NCBI GenBank assembly: GCA_030373325.1
Contig: JAUCZB010000008.1
Location: 62,001-126,000 of the forward strand
Direction: 5' to 3'
DNA from: Cyanobium sp. CZS25K
Lineage (GTDB): Bacteria; Cyanobacteriota; Cyanobacteriia; PCC-6307; Cyanobiaceae
DNA length: 64,000 nt
Shown here: positions 11,992 to 19,197 of the stretch, piece after piece
Layout: each line of letters opens with the position of its first letter
Position numbering within the stretch: position 1 is the stretch's first letter
Made by a program: the position numbers and the translations under genes
The notes under the pieces: model-generated
Seen by the model: only the letters and a program-made list of their open reading frames with translations
Told to the model about the DNA's origin: nothing
Database searches by the model: none

Positions 11992-12120
11992 AAGTTAGCG
12001 GGCATTGCAAGATGTGCGAATCAGCACATCTTGCGAGGTAAATGTGAAAATTCTCCGGAATTGCTTCTCTGGCTACAACAAACCCAGGGCCCGCGAACCG
12101 CCTTTCCTCAACCGTTGCGC
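11992..12120. repeat. ~130-bp direct repeat, copy A (before ctaA)
   Basis: Aligns without gaps to 13229-13357 in the same orientation; my hand count gives about 104 of 129 identical bases. The best-conserved blocks are the palindrome at 12011-12030 and GAAATTGCTTCTCTGGCTAC-like sequence around 12058-12079. Weaker similarity may continue some 30 bases to the right. Copy A lies 30 bases before the ctaA start. The two copies bracket the channel-like gene. The 11963-12263 interval holds no gene that I can support. Confidence 0.85.
12007..12034. promoter_or_regulatory. Perfect inverted repeat, candidate operator or hairpin (copy A)
   Basis: Arms GCAAGATGTGC and GCACATCTTGC, 11 bases each, are perfect complements around the 6-base centre GAATCA. 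The inner 7 bases of each arm and the centre are identical in copy B. It lies about 45 bases upstream of the ctaA start. It may be a binding site for a dimeric regulator of the oxidase genes or an RNA hairpin; the sequence does not decide. Confidence 0.5.
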
Positions 12121-12143
12121 GCAAGCAGGGCTTCCAATCTCCG

Positions 12144-12203
12144 GGCCCCCTGCGAGCGCTTCAAGGTCCTGCCGGCCCCCTGCGCGCGCCTCAGGGCCCT
12201 GCC
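12144..12203. repeat. Tandem repeat, two 30-bp units
   Basis: Two adjacent 30-base units (12144-12173 and 12174-12203) begin GGCCCCCTGCG and end CCTGCC; I count 26 of 30 identical positions. A partial third unit may follow. It lies in the non-coding stretch between copy A and the channel-like gene. Confidence 0.6.
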
Positions 12204-12263
12204 GGCCACCGCTGGACCCTGCCCCTGGCCGGCAGGCGAGGTGGCGCATCCGGTGATGCCGGC

Positions 12264-13037
12264 TCAGCGGATCGAATGGCGCTGGTCCTCCCGATTGGAT
12301 CGGGACTGCGACAGGCCCCTCCCTCCCCCGGGACTGCTGTGGAAGCGGCCCAGGATCAGGGCGATCAGGATGGCGATGTACAGCTGCCCGGCAATGGTGA
12401 TCACCACGGTGATCACCTGGCCGGTCACGTCGCCGCTGCGGAGCACGGCCGATCCCACGGTGGTGAGGATCGTGAAGGAGGCCGCCATCAGGGCCGGTGC
12501 CATCGCCACGGCGTCGGCGCTGCGATCGTGAAGCAGCGGCAGGGCGGAGAGGTCGAAGGCGCCGGGATGCAGGACCCAAAGGGCCACCAGCATCACGCCG
12601 CCGGCGATGCCGACCAGGAGGTAGCCGGAGGTGGCTCCCATCACCACCGCCAGCGTCACGAAGGGCTCTCGCACGAGGGTCTTCACTTTGCGCATCAACG
12701 CCAGCAGAAAAAACAGCAGCCAGGCGATCACATGCGGCACTGTGACGAGGCGCCCCAGCAGTGGATCGAAGGCCAGGGCCAGATGCCACACCCCCTCCAG
12801 GGCGATCGCCAGGCCACCGAGGCCGTACACCAGTGGCCGGGTGCTGATCAGGGGCGAGTACCGCGTCACCGTGGTGATCAAGACCACCGCCAGGCTGATC
12901 AGCAGCAGCGAGAGCAGCCAGACCTGCGACTGACAGAACGGCAGGAGCAGAATCAGGATCACCTCGGTGGCGAGGGTGAGGATGTAACCCCGATGGCGGT
13001 GCCGCAACCTCTGGATCTGCTCATGGGTGAAGGGCAT
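12264..13037 (-). CDS. Ion-channel-like membrane protein with degenerate pore loop
   Basis: A 257-residue protein with four to six predicted hydrophobic helices. Near residue 190 the segment MAASFTILTTVGSAVL sits where two-helix (Ion_trans_2) K+ channels have a pore loop ending TTLGYGD; here GYGD is replaced by GSAV. The following helix, ITVVITIAGQLYIAILIALILGR, matches the inner helix of that family (the GQLYIAILIA pattern). The last 25 residues are basic and polar. It may conduct other ions or be non-conducting. It lies between ctaA and ctaC, flanked by two repeat copies, and is read in the same direction as ctaA. The start is ATG 13037. Confidence 0.6.
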   Translation of the reverse strand: MPFTHEQIQRLRHRHRGYILTLATEVILILLLPFCQSQVWLLSLLLISLAVVLITTVTRYSPLISTRPLVYGLGGLAIALEGVWHLALAFDPLLGRLVTVPHVIAWLLFFLLALMRKVKTLVREPFVTLAVVMGATSGYLLVGIAGGVMLVALWVLHPGAFDLSALPLLHDRSADAVAMAPALMAASFTILTTVGSAVLRSGDVTGQVITVVITIAGQLYIAILIALILGRFHSSPGGGRGLSQSRSNREDQRHSIR

Positions 13038-13228
13038 GGCGGCTCCGCTCAGGTGCGGCTCGGGGTGTGGGGCTCCTCGGGTTCGCGGGATCCCTGCCGC
13101 AGGTCGCGCCGCCGCCGAGGTGGGTGCGGTTCATGTTCGCCTGCCCCAGGGAGACCCGTCAGGGGAGTCCGGATCCGCCTGCCTCAGCCTGGTGCCCTGG
13201 CGATGGACGGGCGCCTTTGCGGGCAACG

Positions 13229-13357
13229 AAGTTGCTGGCCATTCAATGATGTGCGAATCAGCACATCTTGTCAAGCAAATGTGAAATCACTCCGAAATTG
13301 CTTCTCTGGCTACAACGAACGCACGGCCCGCGAACGGCCTTCCATAAGCTGTTGAGC
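13229..13357. repeat. ~130-bp direct repeat, copy B (before ctaC)
   Basis: Partner of 11992-12120, same orientation, constant offset of 1237 bases. It ends 45 bases before the ctaC start codon, so it probably contains the ctaC promoter; the conserved CTGGCTACAAC block at 13306-13316 could include a -10-like TACAAC. The stretch 13038-13402 otherwise holds no gene. Confidence 0.85.
13248..13267. promoter_or_regulatory. Inverted repeat, candidate operator or hairpin (copy B)
   Basis: Arms GATGTGC and GCACATC around the centre GAATCA, identical to the core of the copy A palindrome; the outer arm bases present in copy A are lost here. It lies about 135 bases upstream of the ctaC start, a reasonable distance for a regulator site. 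Confidence 0.5.
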
Positions 13358-13402
13358 TCAGGAGCGCTCCGACTCTCCCGATCCCGTCCCGCCGCCTTCG
13401 CC

Positions 13403-14299
13403 GTGCCGATTCCCTCCTCCCTGGTCACCCTGCTGGTGGGCATGGCGCTCGTCCTGTCCGGCCTGTGGGTGGGCTACAACGTCAACCTCCTGCCCCTCGA
13501 CGCCAGCGCCAACGCGCCTGTCTACGACTCCCTTTTCAGGGTTTTGTTCAGCATCGGCACGATCCTGTTCGTGGGCATCGTCGGGCTGGTGCTGTTCAGC
13601 CTGTGGCGCTTCCGCCGTCGGGCCGGCGACCACACCGACGGGCTGGCGATCGAAGGCAACCTGCTGCTCGAGATCGTCTGGACCGCGATCCCCGCGATCG
13701 TGGTGCTGTTCGTGGGCATCTACAGCTACGACATCTACGAGCGCATGGGAGGCATGAGCAGCCTCAACGACCACGCCGCCATGCACCGGATGCCCCCGCC
13801 GGAAACCATTGAGGCGTCGGTGATGGTCGCCGACGCCTCCACCGTTTCCGGCGGGGGCACCGAATCCAGCCCCCGGGTCTGGGGGGGCATCGGCACGGCT
13901 GCCGGTGAGGCCAATGTCCTGCCGGTGGAGGTGACGGCCATGCAGTTCGCCTTCATCTTCCATTACCCAGAGGGCGACATCACCAGTGGTGAGCTCCACG
14001 TCCCCAACGGCCGGCCTGTGGAGCTGCGCATGAAGGCGAACGACGTGATCCATGCCTTCTGGGTGCCCCAGTTCCGGCTCAAACAGGACGTGATCCCCGG
14101 CCAGCCCACCGTGCTGACCTTCACACCCACCAAAGCGGGCAGCTACCCGATCATCTGCGCCGAACTCTGTGGTCCTTACCACGGCGGCATGCGATCCACC
14201 GTGGTGGTGCATGAACCCGATGCCTATGAGGCCTGGTTCCAGAAGAACAGTCCCCTGACGGCCACGGTCGCCAGCGCCCCGGGCAACCCCACCGCCTGA
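13403..14299 (+). CDS. ctaC: Cytochrome c oxidase subunit II
   Basis: A 298-residue protein that takes electrons from cytochrome c or plastocyanin through its CuA centre. Two N-terminal helices (about 5-25 and 48-70) are followed by a linker of some 60 residues rich in Met, Pro and Ser, then the cupredoxin domain. CuA ligands are visible: His in NDVIHAFW, and CAELCGPYHGGM with both Cys, the His and the Met. The GTG at 13403 gives VPIPSSLVTLLVGM, a normal start; the frame is open upstream into repeat copy B. First gene of ctaCDE. Confidence 0.93.
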   Translation: MPIPSSLVTLLVGMALVLSGLWVGYNVNLLPLDASANAPVYDSLFRVLFSIGTILFVGIVGLVLFSLWRFRRRAGDHTDGLAIEGNLLLEIVWTAIPAIVVLFVGIYSYDIYERMGGMSSLNDHAAMHRMPPPETIEASVMVADASTVSGGGTESSPRVWGGIGTAAGEANVLPVEVTAMQFAFIFHYPEGDITSGELHVPNGRPVELRMKANDVIHAFWVPQFRLKQDVIPGQPTVLTFTPTKAGSYPIICAELCGPYHGGMRSTVVVHEPDAYEAWFQKNSPLTATVASAPGNPTA

Positions 14300-14358
14300 G
14301 AGGGCGCCACCGATCTCCGCTCCTCCGTTCCCCACTCCGCCCGATCCATCCAGCCCCG

Positions 14359-16026
14359 ATGACCGTCGCCTCCCCCAACGACTTTCAGGAGAGCCTCCAG
14401 CCCCAGGGCTGGTTGCGTTACTTCAGCTTCAGCCTCGATCACAAGGTGATCGGCCTCCAGTACCTGGTGACCGGATTCATCTTCTATTTCATCGGCGGGG
14501 CCCTGGCCGGTGTGATCCGCGCCGAGCTGGCCAGCCCGATCTCGGATTTCGTCGGCCGCGAAACCTACAACGAAGTGCTGACGCTGCACGGCACGGTGAT
14601 GATCTTCCTGTGGATCGTGCCGGTGGTGAATGGGGCTTTCGGCAACTACCTGATTCCCTTCTATGTGGGGGCCAGGGACATGGCCTTCCCGAGGCTCAAC
14701 GCGGTGGCCTTCTGGATGATTCCGCCGGCTGGGATTCTCCTGATCGGCAGCTACTTCATCACCGGAGCGGCCCAGTCCGGCTGGACGGCCTATCCGCCCT
14801 TGAGCATCACCACCCCAGCCCTCGGCCAGGTGGTCTGGATCGTGAGCGTGCTTCTGCTGGGGGGCAGCTCGATCTTCGGCGGCATCAATTTCATCGCCAC
14901 GGTGCTCAAGCTGCGGCGGCCGGGACTGAAGCTGATGCAACTGCCGATGTACTGCTGGGCCATGCTGGGCACCAGCATTCTGGTGGTTCTCTCCACCCCG
15001 GTGCTGGCCGGCACCCTGCTGCTGCTCAGCTTTGACATCGTGGCCCACACGGGTTTCTTCAATCCGGCCATGGGGGGGAACGTCGTGGTGTACCAGCACC
15101 TCTTCTGGTTCTATTCCCATCCGGCCGTCTACATCATGGTGCTCCCGGCCTTCGGCCTGGTGAGCGAGATCCTGCCCATCCACTCGCGTAAACCGCTGTT
15201 CGGTTACACCACCATGGTGTATTCGATTCTGGCCATCGTTGTGCTTGGCCTGGTGGTCTGGGCCCACCACATGTTCACCAGCGGCACGCCCCCCTGGATG
15301 CGCCTGTTCTTCACGATCGCCACCTCCTTCATCGCCGTGCCCACGGGCATCAAATTCTTCAATTGGCTCGCCACCCTCTGGGGCGGAAAGTTGGCCCTGA
15401 ATAGCGCCATGCTGTTCTCCTGTGCCTTCATCGTCAATTTCGTGTTCGGTGGGATCACGGGCGTGGCCCTGGCTCAGGTGCCCTTCGATATCCACGTTCA
15501 CGACACCTACTTCGTGGTCGGCCATTTCCACTACATCGTTTATGGCGGCACGGTGTTCGTAATCTTCGCCTCCATTTATCACTGGTATCCGAAATTCACC
15601 GGGCGGATGCTGAACGAGGATCTGGGGCGGCTCCATTTCCTGCTGACCTTCCTGGGTTTCAACCTCTGTTTCGCCCCCCAGCACTGGCTCGGCCTCAACG
15701 GCATGCCCCGTCGGGTGGCGGAGTACGACCCCAGCTTCACCACCCTCAACCAGATCAGCAGTGTGGGAGCCCTGCTGATGGCCATCAGCAGCCTGCCCTT
15801 CCTCTACAACGTGCTCGTGAGCGCTTTCCGCGGCGAGGAAGCCGGCGACAACCCCTGGAACGCTCTCACCCCCGAATGGCTCACCTCCTCACCGCCTCCG
15901 GTCGAGAACTGGATCGGTGAAGCGCCTCTGGTGGAACACCCCTACGGTTACGGCGTGGAGGAAGACACCCTGAGCTTGGAGGCCGCCACCGGCAGGGACC
16001 TCTGGGGTGGCGCCGGTCGCCGCTGA
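14359..16026 (+). CDS. ctaD: Cytochrome c oxidase subunit I
   Basis: The 555-residue catalytic subunit with 12 helices, holding haem a and the haem a3-CuB site where O2 is reduced. Ligands seen: low-spin haem His in LTLHGTVMIF, CuB and cross-linked Tyr in SHPAVYIMVLP, the His pair in VWAHHMFTSG, and HDTYFVVGHFHYI with the a3 and second low-spin His. The Tyr in HPAVY marks an A-type oxidase. It follows ctaC by 59 bases and precedes ctaE by 39. Confidence 0.96.
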   Translation: MTVASPNDFQESLQPQGWLRYFSFSLDHKVIGLQYLVTGFIFYFIGGALAGVIRAELASPISDFVGRETYNEVLTLHGTVMIFLWIVPVVNGAFGNYLIPFYVGARDMAFPRLNAVAFWMIPPAGILLIGSYFITGAAQSGWTAYPPLSITTPALGQVVWIVSVLLLGGSSIFGGINFIATVLKLRRPGLKLMQLPMYCWAMLGTSILVVLSTPVLAGTLLLLSFDIVAHTGFFNPAMGGNVVVYQHLFWFYSHPAVYIMVLPAFGLVSEILPIHSRKPLFGYTTMVYSILAIVVLGLVVWAHHMFTSGTPPWMRLFFTIATSFIAVPTGIKFFNWLATLWGGKLALNSAMLFSCAFIVNFVFGGITGVALAQVPFDIHVHDTYFVVGHFHYIVYGGTVFVIFASIYHWYPKFTGRMLNEDLGRLHFLLTFLGFNLCFAPQHWLGLNGMPRRVAEYDPSFTTLNQISSVGALLMAISSLPFLYNVLVSAFRGEEAGDNPWNALTPEWLTSSPPPVENWIGEAPLVEHPYGYGVEEDTLSLEAATGRDLWGGAGRR

Positions 16027-16065
16027 TCCCCCTTTCGCACCCTTCACCACGCGCCCCCGCCGCCC

Positions 16066-16674
16066 ATGACCAGCCTCGCCACCAACACCAGCACCAGCAA
16101 CGCGGAAGCGGCCTCCGCCCAGGCCCATGGCGACCACGCGGATCTGAGGCTCTTCGGCCTGGCCACCTTCCTGGTGGCCGACGGCATGACCTTCGCCGGC
16201 TTCTTCGCCGCCTATCTCACCTTCCGAGCGGTCAACCCCCTGCCGGAGGGATCCACCTACGAGCTGGAACTGCTGCTGCCTTCGATCAACACCATGCTGC
16301 TGCTGGTGAGCAGCTACACCTTCCATCGATCGGGCCGCAACCTGCTGCTGGGCCGCATGGGGCCCTGCCGCGCGTGGCTGCTGCTGACCGCGGCCCTGGG
16401 CGCCGCCTTCCTGGCCGGCCAGATGGTGGAGTACTTCTCTCTGCCCTTCGGCCTCACCGACAACCTCTTCGCCAGCACGTTCTACGCGCTGACGGGCTTC
16501 CACGGGCTGCACGTCACCCTCGGCGTGATCTGCATCCTCCTGGTCTGGTTTCAGACCCGCAACGGGGGCCGTGTCACCAGTGCCGCCCCCTTCGGCCTGG
16601 AGGCCGCAGAGCTTTACTGGCATTTCGTCGACGGAATCTGGGTCGTCCTTTACGGGATTCTTTACCTGCTCTGA
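16066..16674 (+). CDS. ctaE: Cytochrome c oxidase subunit III
   Basis: A 202-residue membrane protein with about five helices. Family marks are the cluster GFFAAYLTFR near residue 43, TGFHGLHVTLGV near residue 145, and the ending ELYWHFVDGIWVVLYGILYLL. Subunit III stabilises subunit I and its proton uptake. This is the short form without the first two helices, normal for bacteria. Last gene of ctaCDE; no terminator is evident in the 70 bases that follow. Confidence 0.95.
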   Translation: MTSLATNTSTSNAEAASAQAHGDHADLRLFGLATFLVADGMTFAGFFAAYLTFRAVNPLPEGSTYELELLLPSINTMLLLVSSYTFHRSGRNLLLGRMGPCRAWLLLTAALGAAFLAGQMVEYFSLPFGLTDNLFASTFYALTGFHGLHVTLGVICILLVWFQTRNGGRVTSAAPFGLEAAELYWHFVDGIWVVLYGILYLL

Positions 16675-16692
16675 TTCCCTGACTGTTGCCTG

Positions 16693-16720
16693 TTGAGCAC
16701 AACGATCGGCACAATCAAAT
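16693..16720 (+). promoter_or_regulatory. Possible promoter of the cyAbrB gene
   Basis: TTGAGC at 16693-16698 and TCAAAT at 16715-16720, spaced by 16 bases, resemble -35 and -10 boxes. The interval between ctaE and cyAbrB is AT-richer than its surroundings. This is a weak match given only as a candidate. Confidence 0.25.
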
Positions 16721-16744
16721 CAGAAGTTTCCGTCTGACAGGTTG

Positions 16745-17176
16745 ATGGGTGCCCAGAAAGGACCGGCCAACGAGGACAGTTCCGCCGGTGCCGCCATGCT
16801 CGAAGGCCAGGCCCTGCTGGAGCGGGCCCGCTCCCTGAGCAACCGGCCGGAGGATCAGATCGCCCGTGCCTGCGGTTATGTGGGTCCGAGCGGAAGGGTG
16901 CTCAAGAAGAATTTCTATCGGGCCCTGGTGGCGGCCAAGGGCTACACGCTGCCGTCGAGCGTCGCCGGGGGGGCCGGGGCCGGCGGTGTGGGCAAGGGCC
17001 GGCAGGCCGAATTTCGCACCCGCGTCCACGGCAACGGCAACCTGCTGATCGGCCAGGCCTACACCCGGCGCATGGGGCTGGAGCCGGGCCAGGAGTTCAG
17101 GATCGAGATCCACAAGGAAACCGGTTCGATCTGGCTGTTGCCCCTGGACGGGTCGAGCGGCGAAGCCCTCCCCTGA
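16745..17176 (+). CDS. AbrB-like transcriptional regulator (cyAbrB family)
   Basis: A 143-residue protein. The N-terminal half (ALLERARSLSNRPEDQIARA, SGRVLKKNFYRALVAAKGY) is the cyanobacterial-specific part; residues about 92-130 (EFRTRVHGNGNLLIGQAY, LEPGQEFRIEI) are the AbrB-type DNA-binding beta fold, which in this family sits at the C terminus. cyAbrB proteins act as global regulators of carbon, nitrogen and redox genes. The start is ATG 16745, preceded in frame by a TTG. Its place right after ctaCDE may be chance. Confidence 0.85.
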   Translation: MGAQKGPANEDSSAGAAMLEGQALLERARSLSNRPEDQIARACGYVGPSGRVLKKNFYRALVAAKGYTLPSSVAGGAGAGGVGKGRQAEFRTRVHGNGNLLIGQAYTRRMGLEPGQEFRIEIHKETGSIWLLPLDGSSGEALP

Positions 17177-17213
17177 CCAGGCTCCCCTGACCAGGCGACC
17201 CCTGTCCTTGTCG

Positions 17214-17804
17214 TCAGTCCTCCGCGGGATGAAAGCTGGCGCTGAAGCGGAGCAGATCGATGCCGCTGAAGAGGAAGCTGATGCCCACCAGGGTGCCCAC
17301 CACCCAGAGCAGGCTCCAGAACTTGAGGGTGAGGATCAGCAGCCCGAGGGCGAGGGTCACCAGGCCGTTCACCAGCCCCCAGCGCCAGCCGACGATGTGA
17401 CGGTGGCTGGCGGCAACCAGGACCTCCACCGCCCCCTCCACCAGAAACACCACCCCGATGGCCAGGGCCAGCGCTGCCATCGGGATCGCGGCCGCCGCCG
17501 GACCTGAGGCCATCTGCTGGATCATCCAGACCCCCAGGACCAGAAACAGGGTGGAGGTCACCAGGCGCCAGAAGGTGATCCCCCGGCTCAGCCCCGGGGA
17601 GCGCAGCAGGGAACTGATCCACCCCACCAGACCACCCACCAGGAAAGCGATGGCCACCACGGCCGTGACCCACTTGGAGGCGAGCACGGGGAAGACCAGG
17701 GCCAGCACCCCCAGCACGAGCAGCATCACCCCCTCCGCCAGGGTGAAGGCGCGCAGGGCCGACCCCATGGCCTGGCGGGAGGACGGGGCATCGGGAGTCA
17801 GCAT
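17214..17804 (-). CDS. HdeD-family (DUF308) membrane protein
   Basis: A 196-residue protein with six hydrophobic helices arranged as three similar pairs, each with a small-residue-rich pattern such as LALAIGVVFLVEGAVEVLVA. This is the HdeD/DUF308 layout; in enterobacteria HdeD is tied to acid resistance, while the role in cyanobacteria is not established. It stands alone between cyAbrB (convergent) and ribE. Confidence 0.82.
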   Translation of the reverse strand: MLTPDAPSSRQAMGSALRAFTLAEGVMLLVLGVLALVFPVLASKWVTAVVAIAFLVGGLVGWISSLLRSPGLSRGITFWRLVTSTLFLVLGVWMIQQMASGPAAAAIPMAALALAIGVVFLVEGAVEVLVAASHRHIVGWRWGLVNGLVTLALGLLILTLKFWSLLWVVGTLVGISFLFSGIDLLRFSASFHPAED

Positions 17805-17928
17805 GGGCGCCTTTGTTCAGACTGTCGCCAGCGTGACAATGGAGCCCTCCGCTGACAACGGCCCTTGATCTGTTGCAGCATCTGAACGTCGGGGCATCGG
17901 CGAGGCGCCACCGCGCCGCCTGGACGAT

Positions 17929-18564
17929 CTAGCCCCAGCCATGCTCCGCCAGCCAGGCGGAAGAGAGCGTTCCCTGCACCGCCGCGGCCGGCCGCAGCAG
18001 CCGTTCGGCGTATTTGGCCAGCAGATCCGCCTCCAGATTGACCCGTTCCCCCACCCGGCGCCCCGCCAGGGTGGTGCCGCTCCAGGTGGTGGGTATCACG
18101 GCGATCCAGAAGCGGCTGCCGTCGGCCTCGCAGCCGGCCACCGTCAGGCTGATGCCATCGAGCGCCACGCTCGCCTTCTCGCAGACGTAGCGCCCGTAGG
18201 CGGGGTCCTGCCAGGTCACCTCCAGCCGCCAGGAGTCGGGCTGCCGGTCGATGGCCGTGATCTCCCCGAGGCCATCCACATGGCCGCTGACCAGATGGCC
18301 TCCGAGGCGGTCGACCAGGCGAAGGGCCGGCTCCAGGTTCACCCAGCCGCCACAGGCGGCCCGCTCGGCCAGGGTGCTGCGGCCCAGGGTCTCCTCGCTG
18401 ACATCGGCGCGGAAACCGTCGGCCATACGCTCGGCGACGGTGAGGCAGACCCCGTCGACGGCCACGCTGTCCCCCAGGGCCAGGGGGCCGAGGTCGGTAC
18501 GCACCCGCACACCGTTCGGGCTGCGCTCCAGCCTGCCGATGGCCTGCACCAGTCCGGTGAACAT
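17929..18564 (-). CDS. ribE: Riboflavin synthase, alpha subunit
   Basis: A 211-residue enzyme that dismutates two 6,7-dimethyl-8-ribityllumazines to riboflavin. It starts MFTGLVQAIGRL, the usual start, and has two homologous barrels: first half with DGVCLTVAE and GHLVSGHVDG, second half with DGISLTVAG. The ending extends some 15 residues beyond the second barrel. The ATG at 18564 is clear; a longer frame overlaps the divergent nuclease gene. No FMN riboswitch is recognisable in the 69-base intergenic stretch. Confidence 0.94.
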   Translation of the reverse strand: MFTGLVQAIGRLERSPNGVRVRTDLGPLALGDSVAVDGVCLTVAERMADGFRADVSEETLGRSTLAERAACGGWVNLEPALRLVDRLGGHLVSGHVDGLGEITAIDRQPDSWRLEVTWQDPAYGRYVCEKASVALDGISLTVAGCEADGSRFWIAVIPTTWSGTTLAGRRVGERVNLEADLLAKYAERLLRPAAAVQGTLSSAWLAEHGWG

Positions 18565-18633
18565 CCCCTCAGGCGGCTGCACTGGCCATAATCGTTTCAC
18601 GGGGACCATCACGCGCGAGGAGCGGACCCGACC

Positions 18634-19197
18634 ATGGTTGAAATGCGTGTCGCCGGGATCGCCCTGGATGCGGCCACTCGGAGCCCCATCGTCCTGCTGC
18701 GAGACCCTTCCGGCCGCCGGCAGGTGCCGATCTGGATCGATCAGGCCCAGGCGCAGAACATCCTCTCGGGCCTGAACCGGGAACGGCCGCCCCGGCCCCT
18801 CAGCCACGACCTGATGGCCAGCCTGCTGGAGGCCGGTGGCCTGCAGCTGGAGCGGGTGATCATCCACACGATCGAGGACAACACCTTCCGGGCCGTCCTC
18901 AAGCTGCAGAACGGAACGGAGCGGCCCGTCGAACTGGACGCCCGGCCCAGCGATGCCATCGCCCTGGCCCTGCGCACCGACAGCGGCATCTGGATGCTGG
19001 AGGAAGTGGTGGCCGATGCCTCGATTCCGGTGGATGCGGAGGCCGATGCCGAAGACCAGGAAGACTTCCGCCGCTTCCTGGACCGCACCACCCCGGCCGA
19101 ACTGATCCGCCACATCGGGCGCACCGCCGCCGAGGCCGATCCTGGCCCCGAGGACGCGCCCGAGGACGCGCCCGAGGGCGGTGGCCCTGGCGCCTGA
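18634..19197 (+). CDS. Bifunctional nuclease domain protein (DUF151)
   Basis: A 187-residue protein. Residues 1-130 match the bifunctional nuclease (BFN/DUF151) fold: MVEMRVAGIALD, PIVLLRD, PIWIDQAQAQNI, HDLMASLLEAGG and LDARPSDAIALALR. Plant and bacterial members have DNase and RNase activity. The C-terminal tail is acidic with a short PEDAPEDAPEGG repeat. Its stop overlaps the next gene by 17 bases. Confidence 0.88.
   Translation: MVEMRVAGIALDAATRSPIVLLRDPSGRRQVPIWIDQAQAQNILSGLNRERPPRPLSHDLMASLLEAGGLQLERVIIHTIEDNTFRAVLKLQNGTERPVELDARPSDAIALALRTDSGIWMLEEVVADASIPVDAEADAEDQEDFRRFLDRTTPAELIRHIGRTAAEADPGPEDAPEDAPEGGGPGA

Noticed and set aside
12144..12203. 30-bp repeats as a CRISPR start.
   Set aside because: Only two units, directly adjacent without spacers, with differences between them, and no cas genes nearby.
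12005..13355. Short similar peptides encoded by both repeat copies.
   Set aside because: The similarity follows from the DNA repeat itself; the frames have no good start and no clear codon-type substitution pattern, so I treat the repeats as non-coding.
18565..18633. Possible FMN riboswitch before ribE.
   Set aside because: Only 69 bases separate ribE from the divergent gene and none of the conserved riboswitch blocks was recognised.
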